A DNA stretch of 64,000 bases from Bacillus sp. F19 (GCA_023823795.1 CP085711.1:186001-250000); one strand, 5' to 3'. Shown: positions 36,451 through 46,662, counted from the first letter of the stretch. Made by a program: numbers and translations. The notes: generated by a model from the letters alone, not told the origin.

Positions 36451-38283
36451 ATGAAAAACGACAAATCACAGAAAAAAATTAATAATAGTGGTGTTTTTGA
36501 AAAAGAAATGAATCGACGAGATTTTTTACAGGGGACAACGAAAACAGCTGGACTTGCCCTCGGCTTCTCGCTTCTCCCGTTTGGTGGTCTTCAATTGAAT
36601 GGAGGGCAAACAGCCCTTGCTGCAGCCAATAGTAATGTCATCACGATAACGAATCTTGAACAAGGGACAGGCTTGTTCAAAGTTAACTTCCAAGGTACAG
36701 GATGGGAACATTGGTCCTCGCACTCTGTTAACAATAAAACAGGCGCCTACTTTGAATTTGAATTTATAGGAGATCAATTCCGTCTACTGGGAGAATTAGA
36801 TGCCGGAGACGGGATTGCCGCTATCTCTATTGACGGGGGACCGGAACAAAAAGCAGACTTGTATGCACCTAGTAGACAAACAGGTGTTTATTATGAAAGC
36901 CCTGAACTTGAAGCGGGGAAACATAAAGTAAAAGTAACTGTTACCGGGGAGAAGAACGCAGTGGCAAGCAATGCGTTTGTCAGCTTAAGTCAAATTGAAG
37001 TGGACATTCCTGCGGATATTTCTTTCATCCACTTAGTCCAAGCCGATGTTCAGCATGCTGGATTTATTGAGGAGGGTACCCATACTCCTGTCATGATTCG
37101 ATTGAATGAAGTATACAGCGATTTTGTACCGAAAAGCATGAACATTCATTTTGATACATCCATTCTCGAGGTTACCGATGTGACAGGAATGCAAGAGGGA
37201 TTGCAAGCACAGATGACGGAAGTCTCCAAAAATAAAGTCGTAGTCAACTTCACAACTGGAAATCCTTTAAAACAACGAAAGACGGTCAATCTTGCGAAAC
37301 TAAACGTACAAGCGAAAGGTAAAGTAGGTAAAACTGGCAGCATCACGATTAAAGACCTTGTCGTAGCGGATGCCAATGGTCGGGAAACTGTTATTTCGGA
37401 ATTGAAAGTGGACATTTCCATCACGAGAAAATCCATCATGACTTTCAACGTCATTAGCGATACTCAAGGGGATACCGTTGATTTTGATACCGCATTGAAG
37501 CAAATGAATATCATCAACCCTTATTCCAAAGCGCTGGTTATTAACGGTGATATTACAAACTACGGCGATCCCAAAGAATTTGACGCGGTACGCAATATAA
37601 TAAATAACAATGCAGTTCCTTTCAATATCATTCCTGCCATGGGAAATCATGATTTGTACAGAAGACAGGATAGCGTAGAGGTCAGGTTTCAGCGTTTTTA
37701 TGATTTTGCTGGAGTGGACAAGCCATACTATGAGCGCAAAGTTCGAGGTATTCCATTTTTAGTGTTGGGTAACGAAAACCATGCAAATTTCAGCACAGAC
37801 CAAGTATATTTTAGCGATGATCAATTGAATTGGTTGCGCGATCGATTGGAAAAGTATTCGAAAGAAGCCAAACCGGTTTTTATCGCGACCCACCATGTCC
37901 TTCGCGACACCGTCTCGGGCTCGTACAAAACGTATTTGGGAGACTATCTGCGGCAAGCAGAGTTTATGGATATTATCGGGGATTACCCGAATGTATTCGT
38001 GTTTACGGGCCATTCACACTGGTCTTTGGAATTGCCAGATTGGGCGGTAAATGTTAAAGTACCGGGCGGTAATAAGAAAGGCATTACAGTCGTTAACGCC
38101 GGTGCCATTCAAACCGGATGGATGCCGAAGAATCCGGAACCTGGAGAAATGATACACCCAGAAGGCGGCGCTTTTAGTCAAGGCTTGCAAGTACATGTAT
38201 TTGAGGATGAAGTTGTCATCAAAGGCCGGAATTTTAGAACCAACAGTTGGATGCAGGAGTACATTGTGCAAATCGATAAATAA
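36451..38283 (+). CDS. Tat-exported metallophosphoesterase with cohesin-like module
   Basis: The 610-residue protein starts with a twin-arginine signal, NRRDFLQGTTKTAGLALGF, ending near TALAA. A beta-sandwich, carbohydrate-binding-like module comes first (about 55-175), then a cohesin-like module (about 180-320), then a metallophosphoesterase domain: SDTQGD, NGDITNYGD, MGNHDLYRR and GHSHWS supply the metal ligands. I chose ATG 36451, preceded by AGAGGA. A tatA gene starts 38 bases after the stop. The enzyme must fold in the cytoplasm, probably to load its metal centre, and then pass through Tat. The phosphoester substrate is unknown; it is related to the truncated protein at 1-1632. Confidence 0.92.
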   Translation: MKNDKSQKKINNSGVFEKEMNRRDFLQGTTKTAGLALGFSLLPFGGLQLNGGQTALAAANSNVITITNLEQGTGLFKVNFQGTGWEHWSSHSVNNKTGAYFEFEFIGDQFRLLGELDAGDGIAAISIDGGPEQKADLYAPSRQTGVYYESPELEAGKHKVKVTVTGEKNAVASNAFVSLSQIEVDIPADISFIHLVQADVQHAGFIEEGTHTPVMIRLNEVYSDFVPKSMNIHFDTSILEVTDVTGMQEGLQAQMTEVSKNKVVVNFTTGNPLKQRKTVNLAKLNVQAKGKVGKTGSITIKDLVVADANGRETVISELKVDISITRKSIMTFNVISDTQGDTVDFDTALKQMNIINPYSKALVINGDITNYGDPKEFDAVRNIINNNAVPFNIIPAMGNHDLYRRQDSVEVRFQRFYDFAGVDKPYYERKVRGIPFLVLGNENHANFSTDQVYFSDDQLNWLRDRLEKYSKEAKPVFIATHHVLRDTVSGSYKTYLGDYLRQAEFMDIIGDYPNVFVFTGHSHWSLELPDWAVNVKVPGGNKKGITVVNAGAIQTGWMPKNPEPGEMIHPEGGAFSQGLQVHVFEDEVVIKGRNFRTNSWMQEYIVQIDK

Positions 38284-38321
38284 CAGTTTGAAAAATGTTA
38301 TATAAATAGGAGGAAATTAGA

Positions 38322-38558
38322 ATGTTACAAAACATAGGGGTTCCTGGTTTGATTTTAATACTTGTGATAGCGTTGATTATTTTCGGACCTTCCAAGCTGC
38401 CGGAAGTCGGACGGGCTTTTGGACGCACGTTAACTGAATTCAAGAGTGCAGCCAAGGGGTTAGTATCTGATGAAGATAAAGAGGAAGAGAAAAAGGAAGA
38501 AAAAAAGCCTGAATTAACGGCTGTTGAAAAGAAGCAGGAGAAATCAGCAGTTTCATAA
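38322..38558 (+). CDS. tatA: Twin-arginine translocase subunit TatA
   Basis: The 78-residue protein is nearly the same as the TatA at 1729 through the membrane helix and hinge ([21 protein letters not shown]) and differs in a longer, highly charged tail. AGGAGG precedes the ATG. It follows a Tat substrate gene and is closed by a terminator. B. subtilis has a comparable arrangement, phoD-tatAd-tatCd, but here tatC is missing, so the subunit must work with a TatC made elsewhere. Confidence 0.94.
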   Translation: MLQNIGVPGLILILVIALIIFGPSKLPEVGRAFGRTLTEFKSAAKGLVSDEDKEEEKKEEKKPELTAVEKKQEKSAVS

Positions 38559-38566
38559 TCAATATG

Positions 38567-38597
38567 TAGACGAGGCAACTCGTCTATTTCTTTTTTT
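38567..38597 (+). terminator. Terminator after the second tatA
   Basis: TAGACGAG pairs with CTCGTCTA over GCAA, then TTTCTTTTTTT. Confidence 0.92.
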
Positions 38598-38740
38598 CAA
38601 GATTGTTTATAAGAAAAAGCTTATAAGTAATTACTTCAATATAGGATATATCCCAATGAACTAAGAAAATATATAATAAAGCATTTTAATAATGAAAAGT
38701 CTCCAGTTTATTTAGGGGATATTAATTGAGACCTTGTTCA

Positions 38741-38926
38741 ACAATCGGGCGCTATTCTTCGATAAGACAATATAAATGATATTCAACAATCGGGGGCGAT
38801 TGCTTAACAAAGTGTCGCCTCTTCTTATTAAGGTAAAGGACAGGATTGTGGAGGATTCGATTTTCTATCTTCTTTAGTTAATGGACCAGATTGTTGAGGA
38901 ACGTTTTTAATGAAATTAAATTTTCA
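38741..38926. repeat. Dispersed intergenic repeat, copy 1
   Basis: Bases 38809-38926 match 60721-60831 closely: both run AAGTGTCGCCTCTT, then GGATTGTGGAGGATTC or its variant, then TATCTTCTTTAGTTAA and TTTTAATGAAATT. Just upstream, TTCAACAATCGGG occurs twice about 40 bases apart. It has no gene and looks like a species-level interspersed element. The stretch 38598-38740 shows only an AT-rich TTATAAG/CTTATAA hairpin. Confidence 0.6.
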
Positions 38927-39016
38927 TCACTGAAATATATGGCTGACAAATATGAAGAAATATACAAAAAACTGCTGAAAAAAGCAATGTTTTCAGGATT
39001 AAAGGGAGGAAAAACT

Positions 39017-39622
39017 ATGTCCAATAATGAAAGTCCAAGAAGAATAATTTTAGATTTAGCAGTTACTTTAGATGGATTTATTGAAGGGCAAAAAGGAGAA
39101 GTTGATTGGTGCATCATGGACTCTGATATGGAGTTCATTAATTTCTTAAATCATATTGATACTATTTTATATGGAAGAAAAAGCTATGATTTATGGGGAC
39201 AATATACTCCAAAAAATGATGACTCTAATACCGAAAAAGAAATTTGGGAATTAGTTCATAGTAAAGAAAAATATGTTTTTTCCAGAACACAAAAAAGGAC
39301 TGATAATAAAGTAACATTAATAAATGATAATATTTTTGAAGAAGTAAATAAATTAAAGAATAAGCCTGGTAAGGACGTCTGGCTTTATGGAGGAGCAAGT
39401 CTTATTACAACTTTTATAAACTTAGGACTTGTTGATGAGTTTAGATTATCTGTTCACCCTGTTATTTTGGGAGAAGGAAAACCCTTGTTTATTGACATAA
39501 AGCAAAGGTTGAATCTAAATCTGGTTAATACAAAAAGGTTTTCCTCTGGCGTTGTTCAACTATGCTATCACCTTAATGAGAAGAATCATAAGCATAATGA
39601 TATACAAAATCCAAGGATATAG
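39017..39622 (+). CDS. Dihydrofolate reductase-like (RibD C-terminal domain) protein
   Basis: The 201-residue protein matches the YyaP/YwjB-type reductase fold: RRIILDLAVTLDGFIEG at the start, FLNHIDTILYGRKSYD, the nucleotide-binding KDVWLYGGASLITTFINLGLVDE and HPVILGEGKPLF. These are NADPH-dependent reductases of unknown substrate. GGGAGGA precedes ATG 39017. The frame is open upstream, but no better start is present. It stands alone after an intergenic repeat. Confidence 0.87.
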   Translation: MSNNESPRRIILDLAVTLDGFIEGQKGEVDWCIMDSDMEFINFLNHIDTILYGRKSYDLWGQYTPKNDDSNTEKEIWELVHSKEKYVFSRTQKRTDNKVTLINDNIFEEVNKLKNKPGKDVWLYGGASLITTFINLGLVDEFRLSVHPVILGEGKPLFIDIKQRLNLNLVNTKRFSSGVVQLCYHLNEKNHKHNDIQNPRI

Positions 39623-39788
39623 AAAAAAAGTAATATTAATTGTGAGATTGTTATATTGCATATATAAAAATTAAAAAAGGTGTAATTGCATTTCATATTT
39701 AACGGTTTCATTAAAATTTTTAAATGTCTTGTTAAACTAAAGGGCAGATGTTATTAGCACCACGCCAATTAAAGGGAGGAGTTGGAAT

Positions 39789-40250
39789 ATGTCTGATTGT
39801 TGTACTATACATGAACAAGTTCCTGAAAGTAGTGGTTCTGAGTTATGTCCGTCTTGCAATGTAAAAGGGAAAATAGTAAAAATAATTACGTTGAAATCAA
39901 TGCTAAAACCATCTTCATTTGAAACATTTAATGCTAAAGAAAATCACTATTTTTGTTCAACCAAAGATTGTGATGTAGTTTATTTTAATACGAATAATAA
40001 AACGTACCTTGTATCTGATATAAAAGTACCTGTTCATCAAAAAGATGACTCAGCAACTACACCGATTTGTTATTGTTTTGATTGGACTAAAGAAAAAATT
40101 AAAAAATATGTAAAAATAGGAGTTACTCCAAATCCAGTAGAACATATTCGTGAAAACATAAAAGAAAACCGATGTGGTTGCGAGGTAAACAATCCTCAAG
40201 GTAGTTGTTGTCTAGGAAATGTTACAAAGTTTATTAATCAATTATCATAG
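39789..40250 (+). CDS. CopZ-like iron-sulfur/zinc metallochaperone-type protein
   Basis: The 153-residue protein starts with a cysteine pair region (CPSCN, CSTKDCDVVYF) and ends with a BFD-like [2Fe-2S] segment (ICYCFDWTKEKIKKYV, then CGCEVNNPQGSCCLGNV). This matches the N-terminal part of Archaeoglobus CopZ-type proteins, which occur with or without a heavy-metal domain; the latter is absent here. A role in copper or iron handling is likely. GGGAGGAG lies before the ATG, and the broken NUDIX gene begins ten bases after the stop. Confidence 0.8.
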   Translation: MSDCCTIHEQVPESSGSELCPSCNVKGKIVKIITLKSMLKPSSFETFNAKENHYFCSTKDCDVVYFNTNNKTYLVSDIKVPVHQKDDSATTPICYCFDWTKEKIKKYVKIGVTPNPVEHIRENIKENRCGCEVNNPQGSCCLGNVTKFINQLS

Positions 40251-40259
40251 GAGGGTTTT

Positions 40260-40717
40260 ATGGGTTATTGTGAAGATATAAGAGAAATGATTGGAAATTC
40301 CCCACTGATAATAGTCAGACCAAGTGTAGCTATTATTAATAATAAGAGAGAAATTTTATTATGTAGATTTTCAGGTGCAACTTGGGGATACCTGGTGGAA
40401 TATTACAATTAAATGAGTCAGTTGAAGATTGTATTAAAAGAAATGTTCAAGAAGAATTAGGATTAACGTTAAATTCATTACAATTATTTGGTGTTTATTC
40501 TGGTCTTGAATTATATAGGAAGCCAGAGAATGATGAAGATGAATATCACATCGTTGCAATAGGATATTTATGTACTGACTTTGAAGGAAAAGTAGCGCCT
40601 GATGAGAATCAAGCGATTGAAGCTGGATTTTTCAAATTAGACCAATTACCTGAAGAAACAGATTCTTTTATAAAGAAAAAGTTAGTTGAATTAAAAGTGC
40701 AACTTGAAAAATATTGA
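40260..40717 (+). pseudogene. NUDIX hydrolase gene with one frameshift
   Basis: AGGAGGG lies before the ATG, and the frame reads to FSGATWG at about 40388, where one base is missing. The next frame continues IPGGILQLNESVEDCIKRNV and QEELGL, the NUDIX box, to a normal end. The box has Asn where REUxEE usually has Glu (RNVQEE). Restoring a G in the TTGGGG run would give a 153-residue protein. It may be a real lesion or a sequencing error. Confidence 0.8.
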
Positions 40718-40789
40718 TTTTAAAGGTCGATACTTTATGGGTAACGACACAACTCTTTTCATATTGGATAAATTTTGGTGGTAGCCTTA

Positions 40790-42110
40790 TTAGGCTAAAG
40801 CAGCTAATAGAAGTTCCTCTGTTATTCAATTATAGGGGGCTTTTCTTGAATATCAGCTGGCCAAAAAAGTGGGTTTTGTTCAAAGGACGAGTAAGTATCA
40901 AGCCAAAGATTTAATAGCGTTGTGCGTGTGGGTAAGTCAAAAAGTAGCGAGTACTTCCTTGACTCAGCTATGTAGTTCTTTAGAATCTTCAACGGGTGTC
41001 TTGATAAGTCCTGAAGGACTCAATCAACGATTTAATTCTTCGGCTGTCAAGCTTCTACGACATGTATTCACTTCCTTGCTTACTCAAAAGCTATATACCT
41101 CTCAGGTTCTTCCTTATCGTTATGCTTCTCAGTTTCAGCGTATACGAATCTTGGATTCTACGACCTTTCAACTTCCAGATGTGTTTGCCTCAACTTATCA
41201 AGGATCTGGAGGGAGTAGCCATACGGTTGGCGTAAAGATTCAATTAGAATATGATCTTCTCAGTGGCCAATTCATGCATGTTCACTCAGGACCAGGTAAA
41301 CAAAATGATCGAACCTACGGTTCTACTTGCTTACAAACAGTACAAACAGGTGATTTATGTATACGTGATTTAGGTTATTTCGACCTGAAAGATCTCCATC
41401 AAATGGATGAGAAAGGAGCCTATTATATCTCTCGCTTAAAATTAAACACTCGGATTTATTTAAGGAATCCTGCTCCCGAATACTTTAAAAACGGAACAGT
41501 CAAAAAGCAAACCGAGTATACTCAATTAGATTTGGAAGAGATCATGCATCAATTAAAGCCGGGGCAAACCTATGAGATCTCTGAAGTTTACATTGGTCAT
41601 CAAAAGTTGCCGGCTAGAGTTATTATCCACCGACTTAAGGAAGAACAAACCCGAAAACGTTAGAAAAATCAAGAGCTAAAGGAGAAAAAGAAAGGGGTTG
41701 TTATGAAGGAACGGAGTAAACGATTGAGTGCTATGAATATATACATAACTAATGCGTCATCCAAAGATGTTCCAACGGAACACGTTCATGATTTTTACTC
41801 ATTACGTTGGCAAATCGAATTACTCTTTAAAACATGGAAATCCTTCTTTGAAATCGATCAATGTAAGGAGATCAAAAAAGAGCGATTAGAATGTCATCTC
41901 TATGGCCAACTAATTGCCATCCTCCTTTGTTCTTCTACCATGTTTCAAATACGGCAGCTACTCCTCACCAAGAAAAAACAAGAACTCAGCGGTCTCGCCT
42001 GTACTTTCTTCCAGATTTACGCCTCTGCTTTTGACGGTTTTCTTCCTTATTATATAAAGAAGGTTTTCAAACTCATCTTCTGTTAGCACGTAAGGGTAGA
42101 GGGAGTACTT
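40790..42110 (+). mobile_element. IS4-family insertion sequence, inactive
   Basis: The element is identified by its transposase relic. Its outer ends are not clear: no good terminal inverted repeat is visible near 40790 or 42110, so the limits are approximate. The left part seems to have lost the start of the gene. Confidence 0.55.
40845..42086 (+). pseudogene. IS4-family transposase, interrupted and truncated
   Basis: The protein reads KKVGFVQRTSKYQAKDLIAL, then IRILDSTTFQLPD (first Asp), GDLCIRDLGYFDLKDL (second Asp), and [16 protein letters not shown], the Y-R-E-K signature with the catalytic Glu. A TAG at 41661 breaks it in frame, and the frame continues without shift from 41664. The last part (KVFKLIFC) departs from the expected ending, and the start is missing. 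It cannot encode an active enzyme. Confidence 0.85.
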
Positions 42111-42265
42111 TAGTCTCTTTTCGGGAAAATTCACTAATTTTTGAAAATAAGCAAAAAAGTGAAAAAATGAATTGATTAGTGATTGACCTAGTAACATTTC
42201 TTTTTTTTAATAGATAACAAGAATTCATAATCTAAAGAATTCATAATCTAAGGAGGGAATGGACT

Positions 42266-44014
42266 ATGCATTCATTCAAATATAATACGGAAAGTTTTAT
42301 TTATGATGGAAAACCAATTACCATTATTTCTGGGGCGATTCATTATTTCCGCGTTGTACCGCAATACTGGAAAGACAGGCTTTTAAAGCTGAAAGCGTGT
42401 GGTTTTAATACAGTTGAAACGTATATTGCTTGGAATATCCATGAACCTAAAGAAGGGGAATTTCATTTTGAAGGAATCGCTGATCTTGTAAAGTTTATTA
42501 AGACAGCAGAAGAGGTTGGATTATTTGTTATTGTCAGACCAAGTCCATATATTTGTGCGGAATGGGAATTTGGAGGATTGCCGGCTTGGCTCCTAGCCGA
42601 TCCTGGAATGCGTCTGAGATGTTTTCATAAGCCTTTTTTGAACAAAGTTGACGCTTACTATGATGTATTGCTGCCGAAATTACAGCCCTTGTTGTGCACA
42701 AATGGAGGGCCGATCATCGCCATGCAAATTGAAAACGAATACGGCAGTTATGGGAATGATACGAAGTACACTGAATATTTAAAAGATAGTATGCTTAAAA
42801 GAGGCATTGATGTACTTTTGTTTACTTCAGATGGCCCGACAGATTCTATGCTTCAAGGAGGTATGGTCCCAGGGGTGCTGGCGACTTTGAATTTTGGTTC
42901 AAGACCTCAAGAATTTTTTGGAAAATTGGATGAGTATCAAAAAAATGCACCCCGAATGTGTATGGAGTTTTGGAATGGATGGTTTGATCATTGGGGGAAC
43001 GAGCATCATACTAGAGAAGCCGACGATGTTGCCCAAGTTTTCAACAAAATGCTTGCAGCTCAGGCATCGGTTAATTTTTATATGTTTCACGGTGGAACGA
43101 ATTTCGGCTTTTATAATGGGGCAAACTACTCCGACAAATATGGGCCAACGATTACAAGCTACGACTATGATTGTCTCTTGGATGAGTCAGGAGAACCAAC
43201 TGATAAATATTTTAAGGTTCGGGATGTCATATCGAAATATAAAGATTTAGAAGAATTAAATTTACCAGAGCCTATCCGTAAAAAGAGCTATGGAAAGGTT
43301 AGGATAACAAATCAAGTACAGCTCTTTGAAGCACTTGATTCATTATCTGTACCTGTTGAAAGGACTTGTCCCGAACCAATGGAGCAGCTTGGGCAGAGTT
43401 ATGGATTTATTCTCTACACAACAAGAGTATCAGGACCGAGATTTGAATCAAAACTTACTTTACAGGATGTGCATGACCGTGCGCTGATTTACCTTAATGG
43501 TGAGTACAAAGGAGTTATTGAACGCTGGAACAAGAATGATCAGATTATTTTAACGATCCCTGAAGAAGGAGCGGAATTACAAATACTCGTAGAAAATATG
43601 GGCAGAGTAAATTACGGGCATATGCTGAGGGACCCTAAAGGTATTACAGAAGGAGTTCGTTTAGGAGGGCAATTTTTATTCCACTGGACGATTCGTTCTC
43701 TTCCTTTAGATGATCTTTCGAGACTCTCATATAAATCTATTAATGATATCGGTAGTAATCGGCCAGTATTTTATAAAGGTGTTTTCCATGCCGAAGAGCT
43801 GGCTGACACATTTTTGCAGTTTGATGGCTGGAAGAAAGGGGTGGCCTATATAAATGGTTTTAACCTTGGTCGCTATTGGGAAGTTGGGCCACAGCAAACC
43901 TTATATATACCAGCTCCGCTTTTAAAAGAAGGAGAAAATGAAATTGTTTTATTTGAATTGCATGGAACAAAAAAACAGGAGGTATTGCTAATAGATTCAC
44001 CTAAGCTAGGGTAA
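42266..44014 (+). CDS. GH35 beta-galactosidase, intracellular
   Basis: The 582-residue protein lacks a signal peptide. The barrel carries GAIHYFRVVPQYWKDRL, TYIAWNIHEP, the acid/base Glu158 in IENEYGSYG and the nucleophile Glu234 in MEFWNGWFDHWG; two jelly-roll modules follow, ending with GFNLGRYWEVGPQQTLY. GH35 enzymes of this short bacterial type remove terminal beta-1,3- or 1,4-galactose. With a GH101 in the same locus, an attractive role is cleavage of imported Gal-beta-1,3-GalNAc; that is inference. GGAGGG precedes the ATG. The sensor and importer genes follow. A relic of a second, similar enzyme lies at 50330-50634. Confidence 0.93.
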   Translation: MHSFKYNTESFIYDGKPITIISGAIHYFRVVPQYWKDRLLKLKACGFNTVETYIAWNIHEPKEGEFHFEGIADLVKFIKTAEEVGLFVIVRPSPYICAEWEFGGLPAWLLADPGMRLRCFHKPFLNKVDAYYDVLLPKLQPLLCTNGGPIIAMQIENEYGSYGNDTKYTEYLKDSMLKRGIDVLLFTSDGPTDSMLQGGMVPGVLATLNFGSRPQEFFGKLDEYQKNAPRMCMEFWNGWFDHWGNEHHTREADDVAQVFNKMLAAQASVNFYMFHGGTNFGFYNGANYSDKYGPTITSYDYDCLLDESGEPTDKYFKVRDVISKYKDLEELNLPEPIRKKSYGKVRITNQVQLFEALDSLSVPVERTCPEPMEQLGQSYGFILYTTRVSGPRFESKLTLQDVHDRALIYLNGEYKGVIERWNKNDQIILTIPEEGAELQILVENMGRVNYGHMLRDPKGITEGVRLGGQFLFHWTIRSLPLDDLSRLSYKSINDIGSNRPVFYKGVFHAEELADTFLQFDGWKKGVAYINGFNLGRYWEVGPQQTLYIPAPLLKEGENEIVLFELHGTKKQEVLLIDSPKLG

Positions 44015-44053
44015 ATTCATATGAATTTAAAACGGGAGGGAAGCTAGTGAACT

Positions 44054-44099
44054 AAAACCCGAATAATAGATAAATAAAAATAGTCCTTATCGGGTTTTT
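44054..44099 (+). terminator. Terminator after the GH35 gene
   Basis: AAAACCCGA pairs with TCGGGTTTTT across a long AT-rich loop, and the right arm runs into the T tract. A second tight hairpin, ACTCCGG-CTAA-CCGGAGT, lies at 44117-44134 between the converging genes. Confidence 0.75.
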
Positions 44100-44181
44100 G
44101 TATGTTCATAAAGAACACTCCGGCTAACCGGAGTCACCTTCTTATACAGTAACAAAAAATTTTAATGTGTTTAAAAGAGGG

Positions 44182-46443
44182 TTATAGCTCATAACCTTCT
44201 TTCTCGTTTTTTTCTTTAACATGAATGCTTAACTTCTGCTTTATCCTATACTGACTAGGAGTAACACCAGAGTACTTCTTAAACATGCGGTTAAATGAAT
44301 TTAAATTGAGATATCCTACTGCTCCGGCAATTTCATTAATTTTCATTTGTGTATCAAGTAATAGCTCTTTCGCTTTGTTAATCCGCACCTGATTCACATA
44401 ATCCAAAAAGTTGGATCCCGTTTTTTCTTTAAAGTAGGTAGATAAATAACCTCCTGTAATATTAATTTTCTCAGCTAATAGATCAAGAGTGATTTCATTT
44501 GAGTAATGGTTTTCAATATAATTCTTTACAAATCCTATGAGATCATCTTTATTTTCGGTAGTTTTTCTTATTTGGGTGCAAGCGTTGGTTAACAGCGTCT
44601 CAATAAATTGCTCCAATTCATCAACTGTATATAAGCTAAAGCTTTCAGACTTAGGTAATTGATCATAATCAAGGTTTAATGAGTGAAACTGTTTTTTTAT
44701 CTTGTTTTCGATTTCCTCCTTAAATTGGTTAAAGCTTATCGAACTTAGATTTTTTTTCTCCATTTGGCCCACTATCCGCCTTAAAAGCTGCAAAAGTTCA
44801 TTTAGGTTTCCTTCTTTTAGGTTTAGATCCAATTCCTTTTCATAATTATAAGGCAGCACATAGCTTGTCTTGATTGGAGCTTCTTCAAAGCAAATAACTG
44901 TATTTTCATTAAATGGACGATACTTTGAAAACTCAAGCACTTGTTCATAGGCAACTGTTAGCTCAGAGGAGTTTGCATGCAGAGAACTGACAGTAATCGT
45001 AAAGAAATAAAAGTCTGAATCTCTTTCAAGCACATTTTTAATTTCTGCCAATGTTTGTTCAAGTTGTTTAACATTATCATCCATGTAGATAAGTGATAAA
45101 ATTTCCCTTCTTTCAATTTGGAGGGTATGAGAATCTCGAAACTCCTTTCCTATAACATGCTTAATGTATTCTTTAAAATATTGTAAAGCTTTATCTTCTT
45201 CCCCATTCATGTCAATTTTAAATCTCCTTTTAAAGGAAGGCTTAAAAAGGACGATAAGAAACGGTTGATTTTTTTCCTCTAGCTCCTGAAGCTCTTGAAA
45301 ATCTGCTCTCACCTTTTTTAAGAGATTCATGTAAGCATAATAACGTAAAAGGACTTTTTTTTCTTTTAAGTCATCGTGTACTTCTTGATTTGTTTTTAGT
45401 ATTAATTCAATGTTATCGCGAATTAAATCAAATTCATTTATATGATGTAAGGGCAATTCACTATCATTCAAAGGCTTCATAGATTTCACAATTCTTTTTA
45501 TAGGGTTATTGAATCGTGAAGTAAAGAAGATGGATGTAGCAATCCCTAAGCCTAGAGATAAAATGAGAATAATAGCTAAAATAATGTTTAGGTGAGAAAT
45601 TTGTGAGGAAATTGCTATATCTGGAACGATATTGATATAGGTGAAATTCGATTTGTTCCCATGATTATAAAAGTAATATTTCTCATCGTTTTTTACCCAG
45701 CCATCTTCAGCCTTAAAGGACAGAAGCTGATTTTCCTCGATTGAGCCTGATGAATAGAGAGGATCCCCTAGTTTGTTCAAAATGTAAAAATTATTATTTA
45801 TTGACTGATGAAAATCATGAAAGATTCTTTCAGCATCAAGGAAAGCAACCATAACAAAATCTGGGTACAACTTGCTTTTTATTATTAATGGCAGCACTTT
45901 TGTTTTTGACTGGCTATTCTCTTTTGAAAAATAGGCTGCAGGATAAGCTCTTGTAAATTTACTATCAGTGATTTCCTTATCCCAAAATTCATGGGAGTAT
46001 TTGGAGCTGTGGTAATGTTGGGTAAATACTTCCTTTATGTTTGTACCCCTGCCTTGTCCAAGGACAATCTGATGTCTCTTATCATATAAAAAAAGATTAT
46101 CAAGATAAAATGATTGGTCGGAAGAAATTTCTCCTAAATCATTGATAATTTGATTTACTGCAGCATAGTCCAAAGGGGTCTTTTTTAAATTTTGAAGTTC
46201 ATCATGAAGAAAAAAGCGAACGGCCATATTATATGTTAATTGGAACTGGTTCTCAAAATCGCGAGAAGTCCGTTCAACATTCATTTTATTGTATTTAATG
46301 ATTTCATTTTGAATGTTGCTTTTGAAAAAGGAAAAGGAAAATAGATTAAATGAAACAACAACTAAAATTAAAACAAAAAAGCTGGAAAGCAATTTAACAA
46401 AAGTAGATTGATAATTAAATTTATGCTTTAGAAAATTCCTCAT
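44182..46443 (-). CDS. Membrane-bound AraC-family sensor-regulator
   Basis: The 753-residue protein has the same layout as the one at 9770: a membrane helix near residues 18-40, an extracellular sensor of about 240 residues, a second helix near 285-305 with a HAMP-like stretch (FFTSRFNNPIKRIVKSM), and a C-terminal AraC domain (LDLLAEKINITGGYLSTYFK, MFKKYSGVTPSQYRIKQK). AGGAGG precedes the ATG. It is divergent from the permease operon at 46770 and faces the GH35 gene. The shared intergenic region carries a cre-like site. It most likely activates the importer when its sugar is present. Confidence 0.9.
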   Translation of the reverse strand: MRNFLKHKFNYQSTFVKLLSSFFVLILVVVSFNLFSFSFFKSNIQNEIIKYNKMNVERTSRDFENQFQLTYNMAVRFFLHDELQNLKKTPLDYAAVNQIINDLGEISSDQSFYLDNLFLYDKRHQIVLGQGRGTNIKEVFTQHYHSSKYSHEFWDKEITDSKFTRAYPAAYFSKENSQSKTKVLPLIIKSKLYPDFVMVAFLDAERIFHDFHQSINNNFYILNKLGDPLYSSGSIEENQLLSFKAEDGWVKNDEKYYFYNHGNKSNFTYINIVPDIAISSQISHLNIILAIILILSLGLGIATSIFFTSRFNNPIKRIVKSMKPLNDSELPLHHINEFDLIRDNIELILKTNQEVHDDLKEKKVLLRYYAYMNLLKKVRADFQELQELEEKNQPFLIVLFKPSFKRRFKIDMNGEEDKALQYFKEYIKHVIGKEFRDSHTLQIERREILSLIYMDDNVKQLEQTLAEIKNVLERDSDFYFFTITVSSLHANSSELTVAYEQVLEFSKYRPFNENTVICFEEAPIKTSYVLPYNYEKELDLNLKEGNLNELLQLLRRIVGQMEKKNLSSISFNQFKEEIENKIKKQFHSLNLDYDQLPKSESFSLYTVDELEQFIETLLTNACTQIRKTTENKDDLIGFVKNYIENHYSNEITLDLLAEKINITGGYLSTYFKEKTGSNFLDYVNQVRINKAKELLLDTQMKINEIAGAVGYLNLNSFNRMFKKYSGVTPSQYRIKQKLSIHVKEKNEKEGYEL

Positions 46444-46539
46444 AATCGGCCTCCTTTATTGGATAGTCTACTTTATGAAACTTTCACAATTCTTCGGAAA
46501 TATGAAAATCACTGGAGTAGTGAAACTATTGACGATTGA

Positions 46540-46553
46540 TTAAAACGTTTACA
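46540..46553. promoter_or_regulatory. Candidate cre site between the sensor and importer genes
   Basis: TTAAAACGTTTACA fits TGWAARCGYTWNCW except for the G at position 2. Its place in the divergent promoter region allows control of both directions. Confidence 0.5.
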
Positions 46554-46662
46554 TTTATTTAAATATTCATAATAGTAACAATTTTAATCATAAGGGATTA
46601 ATAATTTATTTCCAAGCCTTGACTTATACAACAACAACACCATTTTTTTAGGAGGTGATCAA

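Noticed and set aside
41958-42197. Minus-strand frame of 79 codons over the IS4 relic end
   Set aside because: It is opposite the transposase frame and shows no family features.
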